Shown: positions 27,738-37,182, counted from the stretch's first letter. The stretch is DNA of 64,000 bases from Knoellia sp. S7-12 (GCF_040518285.1 NZ_CP155449.1:2418001-2482000), one strand, 5' to 3'. A program made the numbers and translations. The notes: a model not told the origin generated them from the letters alone.

Positions 27738-28874
27738 ATGGTCATCGCCCTGCCCCCTGCGACGGTGCCTCCCGCCGCCGTCATGCCCGCCACGGTCTCG
27801 ACCCACTCCAGCCCGGCACCACATGGCTGGACGACCTACACGGTCAAGGACGGTGACACCCTCATCGGGCTCGCGGCAACCTTCAAGACCACCCCGCGAA
27901 CGTTGGCGGCCAAGAACAACATCAGCGACGCCCGTCGCCTCTGGGCCGGAGCGACCATCCAGGTGCCAGGTCGGGTGGGGTCGACGACCAAGGCCGTGCC
28001 TCGTGCCCAGGCACGTTCGGCAGCCGCTCACACCGTCACCGAGGGCGAGACCCTCTATGGCATCGCCGCCCGCTACCGCACGACGGTCCCGGCACTGGCG
28101 AAGGCCAACGGGATCTCCCCGGGGTCATTCATCTTCCCCGGCCAGCAGCTGCGCCTGTCCGGGTCAGCCACCGCGACGCCACAGGGCATCACCAGGACGG
28201 CCCCGGCGGCAAAGTCTGCTGGCACGGCATACACGGTTCGGGCAGGCGACACCCTGCTCGGCATCGCGGACAAGCACGGTCGCACCGTCTCTGCACTCGT
28301 CAAGGCCAACGGTCTGCGCGGCACCATGATCTACCCCGGCCAGCGGCTCGCCATCCCCGGCACGGCCGCACGCAAGAGCGCTCCCAATGCAGCTCTGCCC
28401 AATACGTTCTTCGGCGTGAAGTACCCCGACAAGGTGGTCGCGAACGCTGCACGCAACCGCGAACTCCTCGCCACCCGCTCGGTGCCGACCCGTGCCGAGA
28501 CCAAGGCCCTCGTGGCGGCAACGGCTCGTCGCCACGGCGTCGACCCGCGTCTCGCTCTCGCGATCTCCATGCAGGAGTCGGGCTGGAACCAGAAGCAGGT
28601 CTCCGTCGCCAACGCCATCGGCATCATGCAGGTCATCCCTTCCGGCGGCGAGTGGGCGTCGTCTCTCGTCGGACGCAAACTCAACCTGCTCGATCCGCAG
28701 GACAACGCGACGGCCGGCGTCGTCATGCTCAAGGCCCTCACGAGGGCCTCGGGGTCCGAGGACACTGCCATCGCGGGCTACTACCAAGGCCTTTCCTCGG
28801 TGCAGTCGCGCGGCATGTACACCGACACCAAGCGCTACGTCGCGAACATCAAGGCGCTCAAGGGTCGTATGTGA
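27738..28874 (+). CDS. triple-LysM lytic transglycosylase
   Basis: A 378-aa cell-wall hydrolase. Three LysM peptidoglycan-binding modules are visible: YTVKDGDTLIGLAATF, HTVTEGETLYGIAARY and YTVRAGDTLLGIADKH. An SLT lysozyme-like domain follows, with catalytic Glu in LALAISMQESGWNQ and AIGIMQVIPSGG, ending RYVANIKALKGRM. The N-terminus (MVIALPPATVPPAAVMPATV) is hydrophobic but proline-rich and lacks basic residues, so a classical signal peptide is not obvious; the true start may differ. GGAAAGGAC precedes the ATG at 27738. The kinase gene follows directly, linking wall remodelling and PASTA signalling. Confidence 0.87.
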   Translation: MVIALPPATVPPAAVMPATVSTHSSPAPHGWTTYTVKDGDTLIGLAATFKTTPRTLAAKNNISDARRLWAGATIQVPGRVGSTTKAVPRAQARSAAAHTVTEGETLYGIAARYRTTVPALAKANGISPGSFIFPGQQLRLSGSATATPQGITRTAPAAKSAGTAYTVRAGDTLLGIADKHGRTVSALVKANGLRGTMIYPGQRLAIPGTAARKSAPNAALPNTFFGVKYPDKVVANAARNRELLATRSVPTRAETKALVAATARRHGVDPRLALAISMQESGWNQKQVSVANAIGIMQVIPSGGEWASSLVGRKLNLLDPQDNATAGVVMLKALTRASGSEDTAIAGYYQGLSSVQSRGMYTDTKRYVANIKALKGRM

Positions 28875-28924
28875 CACCGGCCGCGTCGGGTACCGGGGTC
28901 CACGGGCTGCCCTCACGCAGTCCG

Positions 28925-28930
28925 TACACT
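28925..28930 (+). promoter_or_regulatory. -10 box for a leaderless kinase transcript
   Basis: TACACT followed by 6 nt and the GTG at 28937. There is no Shine-Dalgarno sequence. Confidence 0.6.
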
Positions 28931-28936
28931 CATCTG

Positions 28937-30883
28937 GTGTCCACCGCCCCCACCGACGACCTTGTCGGCGAGATCCTCGACGGTCGCTACCGCGTCATCG
29001 AGCGTCTTGCTGACGGTGGAATGGCCACGGTCTACCTTGCCCTTGACACGAGACTAGACCGCGAGGTCGCCCTCAAGGTCATGCGACCGCACCTTGCGCA
29101 GGACGCCACGTTTCGCTCCCGCTTCCACCGGGAGGCGCGGTCTGCTGCGCGCCTGTCCCATCCCGGTGTCGTGGCCGTTTTCGATCAGGGCGAGGACGAC
29201 GGTCGGATGTTCCTCGCGATGGAGTACGTCCCGGGACAGACGCTGCGGGAAGTCATCGACACCGAGGGTGCGCTGACTCCCAGGGCTGCGATCGACATCA
29301 TGGTCCCGGTGCTCGACGCGCTCGCCGCTGCCCACCACGCCGGCATCATCCACCGTGACATCAAGCCCGAGAACGTCATCCTGCGCGAGGACGGCGCGGT
29401 CAAGGTGGCCGACTTCGGGCTCGCTCGTGCTGTGACCTCGCAGACCGTGACGTCATCGTCCGGACTTCTCCTCGGCACGGTCGCCTACCTCTCCCCCGAA
29501 CAGGTCGAGCGCGGCATCGCCGACGCCCGCAGTGACGTCTATGCCGCGGGTCTGGTCTTCTTCGAGATGCTCACCGGCTCCAAGGCCTTCGACGGCGACA
29601 CAGCGATCAACGTCGCCTACCAGCACGTCCACACAGGCGCCCCGCGTCTGCGCAGTCGCTCTCCCGAGTCCCCTGAGATCCTTGATGAGGTCGTTGCGGC
29701 CGCGACCTCGCTCGACCCCGACGGACGCCCTGCCGACGCCGCCGCGTTCGCAGCCCTCATTCGAACCGCCCGCCGCGAACTCACAGCCGACGAGCTCGAC
29801 GACCGTCCGTCGGACGCCGAAGCGATTGCCTCGACCATCACCCGCACCACGGCGCTGCCGATCGAGCGCCCCAGCCGCTCGATCGAGCGCCCGACCGCAT
29901 CGCACGCTGGGCCGTCGTTGCGCGATCAGGTGCGCGGGGCACCGCCGGCCACGGCAGGCGTCGCCGTGCGCAGAGTCGCTCAACGTCCGCCTCGTCGTGC
30001 TGTGTGGCCCTGGATCCTCGTCGTCGTGTCCGCCGCGATCGCGTCGGCCACAGCGTGGTTCTTCCTCGCCGGCCCGGGCGCCCCGACCATCGTCCCGGCC
30101 ATTGTCGGCCAGCCGGTGGTTGCCGCAGCGTCCTCGCTGCGCACACAGCACCTCGACCCCGCGCGCCAAGATGGCTTCAGCGAAACCGTCGCCAAGGGAC
30201 TCGTCATCTCGACGACACCCAAGGCCAATGCCGAGGTCCGCCGCGGCACCTCCGTCACCCTCGTCGTCTCCAAGGGGCCCGAGCGGCACGATGTGCCCAC
30301 CTTGGCCGGGGTGAGTCTGGCCGAGGCCCAGAACCAGATCACGGGCGCCAACCTCGTGGTCGGCAAGATCACCGAGACCTTCCATGAAGAGGTCGATGAC
30401 GGGCAGGTGATCGCCAGCAACCCCAAGGTCGGCACCCAGCTCAAACGCGGCACCTCAGTAGCCCTCACCGTCAGCAAGGGACGTCAGCCGATCACGGTCG
30501 AGAACTTCACCGGCAAGCCGTTTGCTGACGCCAAGTCCACTCTCGAAAGGGCCGGCCTCGTCGTCGAGGAGGGTGGCGCCCAGGAGAACAGCGACACCGT
30601 CCCCAAGGACTCGATCATCCGTCAGGAGCCGGCCCGAGGGAATCTGTTCAAGGGGGACAAGGTCTCGGTCGTCGTGTCCAAGGGACCAGTGCTCATCACG
30701 GTCCCCGGCGGCCTGGTCGGCAGGCAGTTCACCGAGGTCAAGGCCACCCTCGAGACTGCTGGTTTCAAGGTCACCGAGAAGCAGGCGATCCCCGGCATCA
30801 ACTTCGGAACCGTGCAGGGCGTCAACCTCCCTGAGGGGTCTCAACAGCCAAAGGGCTCCGAGATCGTCGTGACGACGGTCTGA
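28937..30883 (+). CDS. PASTA-domain Ser/Thr protein kinase (PknL position, PknB-like architecture)
   Basis: A 648-aa membrane receptor kinase. Kinase domain: glycine loop LADGGMATVY, Lys47 in VALKVM, catalytic Asp141 in HRDIKPEN, Asp159 in ADFGLA, and an activation segment rich in Thr/Ser (SQTVTSSSG) ending in SPEQ. A juxtamembrane linker, one transmembrane helix (WPWILVVVSAAIASATAWFF) and four extracellular PASTA repeats follow, each ending in a VVSKGP-type strand. By position it is pknL, next to its substrate-family gene, but mycobacterial PknL is much shorter, whereas this protein has PknB-like PASTA repeats. It probably senses muropeptides. Confidence 0.92.
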   Translation: MSTAPTDDLVGEILDGRYRVIERLADGGMATVYLALDTRLDREVALKVMRPHLAQDATFRSRFHREARSAARLSHPGVVAVFDQGEDDGRMFLAMEYVPGQTLREVIDTEGALTPRAAIDIMVPVLDALAAAHHAGIIHRDIKPENVILREDGAVKVADFGLARAVTSQTVTSSSGLLLGTVAYLSPEQVERGIADARSDVYAAGLVFFEMLTGSKAFDGDTAINVAYQHVHTGAPRLRSRSPESPEILDEVVAAATSLDPDGRPADAAAFAALIRTARRELTADELDDRPSDAEAIASTITRTTALPIERPSRSIERPTASHAGPSLRDQVRGAPPATAGVAVRRVAQRPPRRAVWPWILVVVSAAIASATAWFFLAGPGAPTIVPAIVGQPVVAAASSLRTQHLDPARQDGFSETVAKGLVISTTPKANAEVRRGTSVTLVVSKGPERHDVPTLAGVSLAEAQNQITGANLVVGKITETFHEEVDDGQVIASNPKVGTQLKRGTSVALTVSKGRQPITVENFTGKPFADAKSTLERAGLVVEEGGAQENSDTVPKDSIIRQEPARGNLFKGDKVSVVVSKGPVLITVPGGLVGRQFTEVKATLETAGFKVTEKQAIPGINFGTVQGVNLPEGSQQPKGSEIVVTTV

Positions 30884-30884
30884 G

Positions 30885-31820
30885 GTGACGTCACCCTCAT
30901 CACTCGCCCACGACGGGCGGGCTCGCCTCGCAGTGCTCGTGCTCCTCGGCGTCACGGCTGTGTGGGGCTCCACGTTCTTCCTCATCCGTGACCTCGTCGA
31001 GCACGTCCCCTCGGCGGACTTCCTCGCGGTGCGCTTCGGCATCGCAGCCGTCCTCATGTTTGCCCTCTTCCACCGTCAGACCCTCGCCCTGAGCCGCCGT
31101 GAGCTCACGCTCGGTGCCGGGCTCGGGGCGCTGTATGCCGTTGCTCAGCTTCTGCAGACCATCGGACTCGAGACCACGGCCGCATCCGTGTCGGGCTTCC
31201 TCACCGGGACCTACATCGTCCTCACCCCGGTGCTCGGCGCCCTCCTGCTGCGAGACCACATCCCGCGCGCGGCGTGGCTGGCGGCCTCCATTGCCACCGT
31301 CGGCATCGCCGTTCTGTCCCTTCAAGGGCTCGCGATGGGGTTCGGTGAGGCCGTCACCCTCGGCTCGGCGGTGATCTATGCGTTGCACATCCTCGCCCTC
31401 GGTCGCTGGTCCACCGCCTCGACGGCTCTGGGCCTGTCGACGATCCAGGCCTCGGTCATCGCCGTCATCTGCCTGGCTGCGGCGGTTCCCGATGGCGTGA
31501 CCCTGCCGTCGACAGATGGGCAGTGGGTCTCCCTGCTCTACATGGCCGTGGTCGCCGGTGCCGGTGCCCTCATCGCGCAGACCTGGGCGCAGGCGCATCT
31601 CACGGCGACGCGCGCCGCGATCGTCATGGCCATGGAGCCCGTGTTTGCCGCTGTGTTCGCCGTGCTCTTCGGCAACGAGTCGGTCACCGCGCGGTTGCTC
31701 CTCGGTGGCGGACTCGTCCTCTGCGCGATGTATCTCGTCGAGCTCCGCGGAAGCAGTCACGCCGACGACGTGTCAGCGCTCGAAGACCCCCCGGCGGAGA
31801 TCCTTCACCACGACGTCTGA
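30885..31820 (+). CDS. EamA/DMT-family transporter
   Basis: A 311-aa membrane protein with about ten hydrophobic segments and the duplicated EamA repeat. Repeat one starts LLGVTAVWGSTFFLIRDLV; repeat two contains ALHILALGRWS and ALIAQTWAQAHLTATRAAI, ending with PVFAAVFAVLFGNE. Such proteins export amino acids or other metabolites; the substrate is unknown. The GTG at 30885 comes one base after the kinase stop, so it is co-transcribed with the kinase. It converges on the threonine aldolase across a long palindrome. Confidence 0.85.
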   Translation: MTSPSSLAHDGRARLAVLVLLGVTAVWGSTFFLIRDLVEHVPSADFLAVRFGIAAVLMFALFHRQTLALSRRELTLGAGLGALYAVAQLLQTIGLETTAASVSGFLTGTYIVLTPVLGALLLRDHIPRAAWLAASIATVGIAVLSLQGLAMGFGEAVTLGSAVIYALHILALGRWSTASTALGLSTIQASVIAVICLAAAVPDGVTLPSTDGQWVSLLYMAVVAGAGALIAQTWAQAHLTATRAAIVMAMEPVFAAVFAVLFGNESVTARLLLGGGLVLCAMYLVELRGSSHADDVSALEDPPAEILHHDV

Positions 31821-31823
31821 CAC

Positions 31824-31892
31824 CCCCACTTATTGCCCGTTCGGCTAGTTGCGAGGACAACGAGTAACTGGCCGAACGGGCAATAAGTGGGG
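31824..31892. terminator. 27-bp palindrome at a convergent junction (bidirectional terminator candidate)
   Basis: Arms 31824-31850 and 31866-31892 pair over 27 bp with a single G-U, leaving a 15-nt loop. The outer arm is CCCCACTTATTGCCCG. It occupies nearly the whole gap between the DMT transporter stop and the aldolase stop. Its length exceeds ordinary terminators. Confidence 0.75.
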
Positions 31893-31901
31893 AAAGAGAC
31901 T

Positions 31902-32993
31902 TCAGCCGAGCAGGTCGACGAGGACCTCGGTAGCGGCATCGGTCGCTGCGTCGTCGACGTCGAGGTGCCAGACCAGTCGCACTCCGGTCGGCCCAGCGGC
32001 ATACGTGCGTATGCCGCGTGCTCCCGTTGCGTCGACGAGCTCGGTCGGCGTCCAGGACGTCTGAGACAGGTCGAGCATGACGATGTTGGTCTCGACGAGA
32101 TCCGGACTCACGACCGACGGGGCGACCGCTCCGACCGCAGCGGCGAACCGGGCGGCTCGGGCATGGTCGTCGGCCAAGCGCTCGACATGGTGGTCGAGCG
32201 CGTGCAGACCTGCTGCAGCGAGGATGCCGACCTGACGCATCCCGCCACCAAATCGCTTGCGCCAGATGCGTGCTCGCGCCATGAGCTCGGTCGAACCGAC
32301 GAGCACCGAACCGATCGGAGCTCCGAGTCCCTTGGACAGGCAGACGCTCACCGTGTCGAACTCGCGACCGTAGTCGGCCAGCGGGATCCCGGTCGCGACG
32401 TGCGCGTTCCAGAGGCGGGCGCCGTCGAGGTGCATCGCGACCCCGGCCTTCTGGCTCACCGACCGCACCTCACGGATCGCCTCGAGCGGCTGGATCGTGC
32501 CACCACCGAAGTTGTGGGTGTTCTCGACGACGATGAGTGCCGTGCCGACCTGATAGGGGCCGGCACCGACGCTCATCAGCCCCAGAGGTCCGGACGGGAC
32601 GAGCCGCCCCCGCTCGCTCGCCCACGTGCGTGACGAGATGCCCGAGAGCACCGCTGCCGCACCGAGCTCCGCGCGCAGCACGTGGGCCAGGGTGTCCGCG
32701 ATGATCTCCTGGCCGTGGTCGACGTGCAGTCGCATGCCGAGTTGGTTGGCCATCGACCCCGTCGGGGCAAAGAGGGCGGCCTCGTGACCGAGGAGTTCGG
32801 CGACGCGCGACTCCAACGCAGCAACCGTCGGGTCCTCGCCGAAGACGTCGTCCCCGACCGGAGCGTGCGCCATGGCCTCGCGCATGGCATGCGTCGGCTG
32901 GGTCAGCGTGTCCGAGAGCAGGTCCGCAACCCAGCGACGCGGCATACCAGCGGTGTTCGGCGTTTTGGGTGCCGTGTCGTTGGTGCTCGTCAC
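31902..32993 (-). CDS. ltaE: low-specificity L-threonine aldolase
   Basis: A 363-aa PLP enzyme cleaving threonine to glycine and acetaldehyde. Visible blocks are [68 protein letters not shown] and the PLP lysine in [15 protein letters not shown]. The GTG at 32993 follows the aroG stop by one base, so translation is coupled. The alternative ATG at 32945 ([10 protein letters not shown]) would lack a leader. Coupling to aromatic synthesis is unusual, with no obvious metabolic link. Confidence 0.87.
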   Translation of the reverse strand: MTSTNDTAPKTPNTAGMPRRWVADLLSDTLTQPTHAMREAMAHAPVGDDVFGEDPTVAALESRVAELLGHEAALFAPTGSMANQLGMRLHVDHGQEIIADTLAHVLRAELGAAAVLSGISSRTWASERGRLVPSGPLGLMSVGAGPYQVGTALIVVENTHNFGGGTIQPLEAIREVRSVSQKAGVAMHLDGARLWNAHVATGIPLADYGREFDTVSVCLSKGLGAPIGSVLVGSTELMARARIWRKRFGGGMRQVGILAAAGLHALDHHVERLADDHARAARFAAAVGAVAPSVVSPDLVETNIVMLDLSQTSWTPTELVDATGARGIRTYAAGPTGVRLVWHLDVDDAATDAATEVLVDLLG

Positions 32994-32994
32994 G

Positions 32995-34347
32995 TCAGTC
33001 GCGGCTGAGCATCTCGGCGACGAGGAAGGCCAATTCCAGACTCTGCTGGTGGTTGAGCCGCGGGTCGCAGACCGTCTCGTAGCGCTTGTTGAGGTCGGCG
33101 TCGAGGATCTTCTCGGCGCCGCCGATGCACTCCGTGACGTCGTTGCCGGTGAGCTCGACGTGGATGCCACCGGGCACAGTGTCGAGCGCCTGGTGCACCT
33201 CGAAGAAGCCGCGGACCTCGTCGACGACATCGTCGAAGTCCCGCGTCTTGTAGCCCGATGCGGATTCGAACGTGTTGCCGTGCATCGGGTCACAGATCCA
33301 CGTGATGGCCGCGCCACTCGCCGTGATCTTCTCGACGATGGGCGGGAGGGCCTCGCGAACCTGGCCGGCACCCATGCGGGTGATGAAGGTGAGTCGGCCG
33401 GGCGTGCGCTCGGGGTCGACGAGGTCGATCATCCGCAGCAGGTCGTCGACCTGGGCCTTGGCCGAGACCTTGACACCGATCGGGTTGTGGATGCGGCTGA
33501 CGAAGTCGAGGTGAGCGCCGCCGAGGTCACGGGTGCGCTCGCCAATCCAGACGAAGTGAGCCGAGGTGTCATAGAGGTTGCCGGTGCGCGAGTCGACGCG
33601 CGTGAGGGGCCGCTCGTAGTCGAGAAGCAGTGCCTCGTGGGCAGCGAAGAACTCGGTCCCCTTCATCGCCTCGAAGTCGGCGCCACACGCGGCCATGAAC
33701 TTCATCGCCTTGTCGATGTCGCGGGCGATCTTCTCGTAGCGCTGATTGGCTGAGTTGGCGACGAAGCCGCGGTTCCAGTCGTGCACGTGGCGCAGGTCGG
33801 CGAAACCGCCGGTCGTGAAGGCGCGCACGAGGTTCAGGGTCGCGCTGCTCGCGTGGTAGGCCTTCACGAGCCGCTGCGGGTCGGGGTTGCGGGCGGCCTC
33901 GCTGAACTCGAAGTCGTTGACCATGTCGCCGCGGTAGGCAGGCAGGGTCACGCCCTCGCGAGTCTCGCTGTGGCTGCTGCGCGGCTTGGCGAACTGGCCC
34001 GCCATGCGACCGACCTTGACCACGGGCACGGACGCGCCATAGGTCAGCACGGCGGCCATCTGCAGGATCGTCTTGATCCGGTTCTTGATGTTGTCCGCGG
34101 TGGCTCCGGCGAACGTCTCGGCGCAGTCGCCACCTTGAAGGACGAAGGCCTCGCCGCGGCCAGCGGAGGCCATGCGGTCGCGCAGGACGTCGCACTCTCC
34201 GGCGAAGACGAGCGGCGGATAGGTCGCGAGCTCGGCCACGGCGGCGTCGAGGGCGGAAGCATCCGGCCAGAGCGGCTGCTGGGCAGCCGGGAGGTCGGGA
34301 GTCGCCTCGAGATGAATGCGCAGGTCGGGATCAGTGGTCATGCTCAC
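32995..34347 (-). CDS. aroG: class II 3-deoxy-7-phosphoheptulonate synthase (DAHP synthase)
   Basis: A 450-aa enzyme for the first step of aromatic amino-acid synthesis, of the plant/mycobacterial class II type. Hallmarks: [56 protein letters not shown] and [15 protein letters not shown] with metal-binding residues. Its M. tuberculosis counterpart is Rv2178c. The start is placed at the GTG 34347 because TATCCT plus 6 nt precedes it; the ATG at 34341 is the alternative. Threonine aldolase is coupled downstream and MacRS lies upstream. Confidence 0.93.
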   Translation of the reverse strand: MSMTTDPDLRIHLEATPDLPAAQQPLWPDASALDAAVAELATYPPLVFAGECDVLRDRMASAGRGEAFVLQGGDCAETFAGATADNIKNRIKTILQMAAVLTYGASVPVVKVGRMAGQFAKPRSSHSETREGVTLPAYRGDMVNDFEFSEAARNPDPQRLVKAYHASSATLNLVRAFTTGGFADLRHVHDWNRGFVANSANQRYEKIARDIDKAMKFMAACGADFEAMKGTEFFAAHEALLLDYERPLTRVDSRTGNLYDTSAHFVWIGERTRDLGGAHLDFVSRIHNPIGVKVSAKAQVDDLLRMIDLVDPERTPGRLTFITRMGAGQVREALPPIVEKITASGAAITWICDPMHGNTFESASGYKTRDFDDVVDEVRGFFEVHQALDTVPGGIHVELTGNDVTECIGGAEKILDADLNKRYETVCDPRLNHQQSLELAFLVAEMLSRD

Positions 34348-34353
34348 CCGCCA

Positions 34354-34359
34354 AGGATA
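34354..34359 (-). promoter_or_regulatory. -10 box for a leaderless aroG transcript
   Basis: TATCCT on the minus strand, 6 nt before the GTG at 34347, in the 77-bp gap after macR. Confidence 0.55.
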
Positions 34360-34424
34360 GGCGCGTCTCGTGTGACGGCATGCGGCGCCCGTATGCCGGT
34401 CAGTCGCCGCTCGTCACTCACCGC

Positions 34425-35138
34425 TCATCTGTCGGCGCCGTTGGGTCCGTCCTCGAGGCCACGGGCCAGGGCGAATCGGACCAGCTCGACCCGGTTGTGC
34501 AGGTGCAGCTTGCCGAGAGTGTTCTGGACGTGGTTCTGGACCGTGCGGTGCGACAGGACGAGCTCGGCGGCGATCTCCTTGTAGGACATTCCGGTCGCCA
34601 CGAGCCGCAGGACCTCGGTCTCGCGGTCGGTCAGCTCAGGGATGGGCCGGTCCGCCGGCCGGGGGGCTGCCTCGGCCTCGGCATCGTCGGCAGCCATCCG
34701 GCGGAACTCGCCGAGCACCAGTCCGGCGAGACCGGGAGTGAACACCGCCTCGCCCCGTGCGGTGGCGTTGACAGCGGCGACGATGTCCGCGCTCGACGCC
34801 GACTTCACGAGGTAGCCGGTCGCTCCGGCCTTGATGGCGGCCAGCACGTCGAGCTGTTCGCCACTCGCCGACAGGATGAGGACACGGGTCTCGAGATCAC
34901 CGAGGGCGCGGCACACCTCGTCGCCGCGCATTCCGGGCAGGTTGAGGTCGAGGACGAGGACGTCAGGTCGGGTGGCCCGGGTCCGGCGCACCGTCGAAGG
35001 CCCGTCGGCGGCGGTCGCAACGACGTCCAGCCCGGCCTGGGCGAGGTCGCGCTCGAGGGCGCCGAGCCACAGAGGGTGGTCGTCGGCCACGAGGACGGTC
35101 GTGCGGGGTGAGCTCTGGTCCAAAGTCTGCTCAGTCAT
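34425..35138 (-). CDS. macR: MacR-type LuxR-family response regulator
   Basis: A 237-aa regulator. The receiver domain begins TVLVADDHPLWLGALERDL, with the phospho-acceptor Asp in DVLVLDLNLPGM and the conserved Lys in GYLVKSASS. A NarL/LuxR helix-turn-helix follows (LTDRETEVLRLVATGMSYKEIAAELVLS in two pieces, then TVQNHVQNTLGKL). It lies 24 bp downstream of the histidine kinase gene. The Streptomyces MacRS system, to which I assign this pair, regulates morphology and antibiotic production; the target here is unknown. Confidence 0.87.
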   Translation of the reverse strand: MTEQTLDQSSPRTTVLVADDHPLWLGALERDLAQAGLDVVATAADGPSTVRRTRATRPDVLVLDLNLPGMRGDEVCRALGDLETRVLILSASGEQLDVLAAIKAGATGYLVKSASSADIVAAVNATARGEAVFTPGLAGLVLGEFRRMAADDAEAEAAPRPADRPIPELTDRETEVLRLVATGMSYKEIAAELVLSHRTVQNHVQNTLGKLHLHNRVELVRFALARGLEDGPNGADR

Positions 35139-35178
35139 GGCACTCCTCAGTCATGGGGCTTTTCAGTCATGGGGCTTT
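35131..35178. repeat. three 16-bp tandem repeats across the macS/macR junction
   Basis: Units start at 35131, 35147 and 35163. The last two are identical (TCAGTCATGGGGCTTT); the first shares TCAGTCATGG. On the minus strand the block contains the macS stop and the macR start. The unit length is not a multiple of three, so copy-number change would alter the macS C-terminus or the spacing. Confidence 0.8.
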
Positions 35179-36359
35179 TCGCGCGGCACGGTGATGACGA
35201 CCCTGCAGCCACCGCCGGGTCGGGTGATGACGTCTGCGGTGCCGCCCAGGTCACGCACGCGACCGACGATCGACTGACTGACGCCGAGACGGCCGCGGGA
35301 CGCGGCTGACAGGAGATGGGCAGGTTCGTCACCGATACCGTTGTCGCGCACCGTCACCGAGACGGTGTCGCCATGGTCCTCGAGCAACAACCAGGCCTTG
35401 GCGTCGTCGCCGGCGTGACGGTTGACGTTGTCGAGGGCCGCGACCACCGCCGCATCGAGCTCGGAGGCGCGGGCATCCTCGAAGGGCACCGGGCCACCGG
35501 GGAGAGAAACACTGACCCGCTCGCCCTCATGAGCACCGAGCAGCAGCCGCAGGTCCCGCCGGACCTCACCGGCGGCGGCGTCAAGTTTCCCCGCGAGGCG
35601 GGACCCGGTCACGTCCTGGGAGACGAGGCGACGCAGGGTGCGCTCCTGCTCGGCGGCCAAGGCGCCGAGCTCAGCACCCTCTCCCCCGATCTGGTCACCG
35701 CGTCGGTGGATGAAGGCGAGGGTCTGGAGCACCCCATCATGGACCACCCGCGCCAGCCGCTCCCGCTCGCGCAACCGTTCACGTTCGGCGAGGACCTGCT
35801 CATAGCGTTGCAGCCCACCTCGCGCGAGGTCGACGGCGAGGCCGATGAGGACGCCAAGCATGAAGAGCAACAGGATGTTGTGCCACGTCGTCGGCGTCGG
35901 CGATCCGACCTCAACCAGGTCGGCCACGGCGATCACTGCGGCCACCAAGAAGCCGCCGAGACGGCCATGGAGCACGGCCGCCCCCGACACACACCCGGCC
36001 GCCCAGATCGTCGGAAGAGTGAACTGTCCGGCGGCTACGTCCTCGGGATGGTCGGCGAGCAACGTGGCGAAGATTCCTCCGACGGCCAATGCCACCTCGA
36101 TGGCCAGCAGCCAGGTCGTCCGGCGGCGGAAGACCAACAGGATGAGGCTGAACGCCATGAGGATGCCGATGACGGTGAACCCCACCCAGGGACGCGCCAT
36201 GGTGTCGTGGCGACCCCAGACGACCGTCCCGGCATACAGGGCCGCTGCAGGCCTGAACCAGTCGAGCCCACGCGAGAACGCCTCGACGATGACGGGTTCG
36301 GAACGCCCCGTGCGCACCGAGCGGTACGTCACCCCGAACAGTGCCCCCCGGCGATTCAT
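35163..36359 (-). CDS. macS: MacS-type sensor histidine kinase
   Basis: A 398-aa membrane kinase. Five to six N-terminal membrane segments (FTVIGILMAFSLILLVF, IEVALAVGGIFATLLA, GFLVAAVIAVADLV, LLLFMLGVLIGLAVDLA) are followed by a coiled-coil and the HisKA_3 box RERERLARVVHDGVLQTLAF with the phospho-accepting His. The ATPase domain shows LDAAVVAALDNVNRHA and VTVRDNGIG. MNRRGALF at 36359 is chosen because the acyltransferase stop is 4 bp upstream. The order plsC-macS-macR indicates co-transcription with membrane-lipid synthesis. Confidence 0.87.
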   Translation of the reverse strand: MNRRGALFGVTYRSVRTGRSEPVIVEAFSRGLDWFRPAAALYAGTVVWGRHDTMARPWVGFTVIGILMAFSLILLVFRRRTTWLLAIEVALAVGGIFATLLADHPEDVAAGQFTLPTIWAAGCVSGAAVLHGRLGGFLVAAVIAVADLVEVGSPTPTTWHNILLLFMLGVLIGLAVDLARGGLQRYEQVLAERERLRERERLARVVHDGVLQTLAFIHRRGDQIGGEGAELGALAAEQERTLRRLVSQDVTGSRLAGKLDAAAGEVRRDLRLLLGAHEGERVSVSLPGGPVPFEDARASELDAAVVAALDNVNRHAGDDAKAWLLLEDHGDTVSVTVRDNGIGDEPAHLLSAASRGRLGVSQSIVGRVRDLGGTADVITRPGGGCRVVITVPREKPHD

Positions 36360-36363
36360 TCGC

Positions 36364-37182
36364 TCAGCCGGCACGTTGCTCGTCAGCGTTGCGGGATGCG
36401 TCGCCCGCGTCGCCGGAGTCACCTTCGAGTTCGCGCTCGAGCTCGTCGACCGCGCGGCCCGGCCTGGCGGCCTCGGCCTGCTCACGCTGGAGGATCTTCT
36501 TGGCCCGGGTGAGACGGTCCTTCATCGACCCGGCATACATGTCGACGTACTCCTGGCCGGAGAGCTCCATCAGGGCATACATGACCTCGTCGGTGATGGA
36601 TCGAAGGACGAAACGGTCATCCTCCATGCCCTTGTAGCGCGAGAAGTCGAGCGGCTTGCCGACCCGGACTCCCACGCGCATGACCTTGGGGATGATCTTG
36701 CCGGTGGGCTGAGCCTTGTCGGTGTCGATCATCGCGACGGGGATGACGGGAACGCCGGCCTCGAGGGCCATGCGGGCGACGCCGGTCTTGCCCTTGTAGA
36801 GGCGACCGTCAGGCGAACGTGTGCCTTCGGGATAGAGGCCGAGGAGCTCACCGCGACGCAGGATCTTGAGACCTGAGTTGAGGGCTGCTTCGCTGGCCTT
36901 GCCGCCAGCGCGATCGACGGGAACCTGGCCGACGCCCTTGAAGAAGGCTGCCGTCAGCCGGCCCTTGAGGCCGACACCGGTGAAGTAGTCCGCCTTGGCC
37001 AGGAACGTCATGCGACGTGGCACGACGAGCGGAAGGAAGATCGAGTCCGAGAACGACAGGTGGTTGCTCGCGAAGATCGCGGCACCGGTCTCGGGGATGT
37101 GCTCCTCACCCTCGACCCAAGGACGGAACAGCATCTTGAGCAGTGGTCCCAAGATCACCGTTTTCAGCACCCAGTAGAACAC
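36364..37182 (-). CDS. plsC: 1-acyl-sn-glycerol-3-phosphate acyltransferase
   Basis: A 272-aa membrane-associated enzyme that acylates lysophosphatidate. The catalytic motif is NHLSFSDS, followed by the FLAKADYF block, the EGTRSPDGRLYKGKTG phosphate-binding motif and VPVIPVAMI. An acidic/charged C-terminal tail of about 40 residues is extra. The start is GTG at 37182, preceded by AAAGGACGACG. TAGAGT on the minus strand at 37211-37216 is a possible -10. The positional counterpart in M. tuberculosis is Rv2182c. Confidence 0.88.
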   Translation of the reverse strand: MFYWVLKTVILGPLLKMLFRPWVEGEEHIPETGAAIFASNHLSFSDSIFLPLVVPRRMTFLAKADYFTGVGLKGRLTAAFFKGVGQVPVDRAGGKASEAALNSGLKILRRGELLGLYPEGTRSPDGRLYKGKTGVARMALEAGVPVIPVAMIDTDKAQPTGKIIPKVMRVGVRVGKPLDFSRYKGMEDDRFVLRSITDEVMYALMELSGQEYVDMYAGSMKDRLTRAKKILQREQAEAARPGRAVDELERELEGDSGDAGDASRNADEQRAG

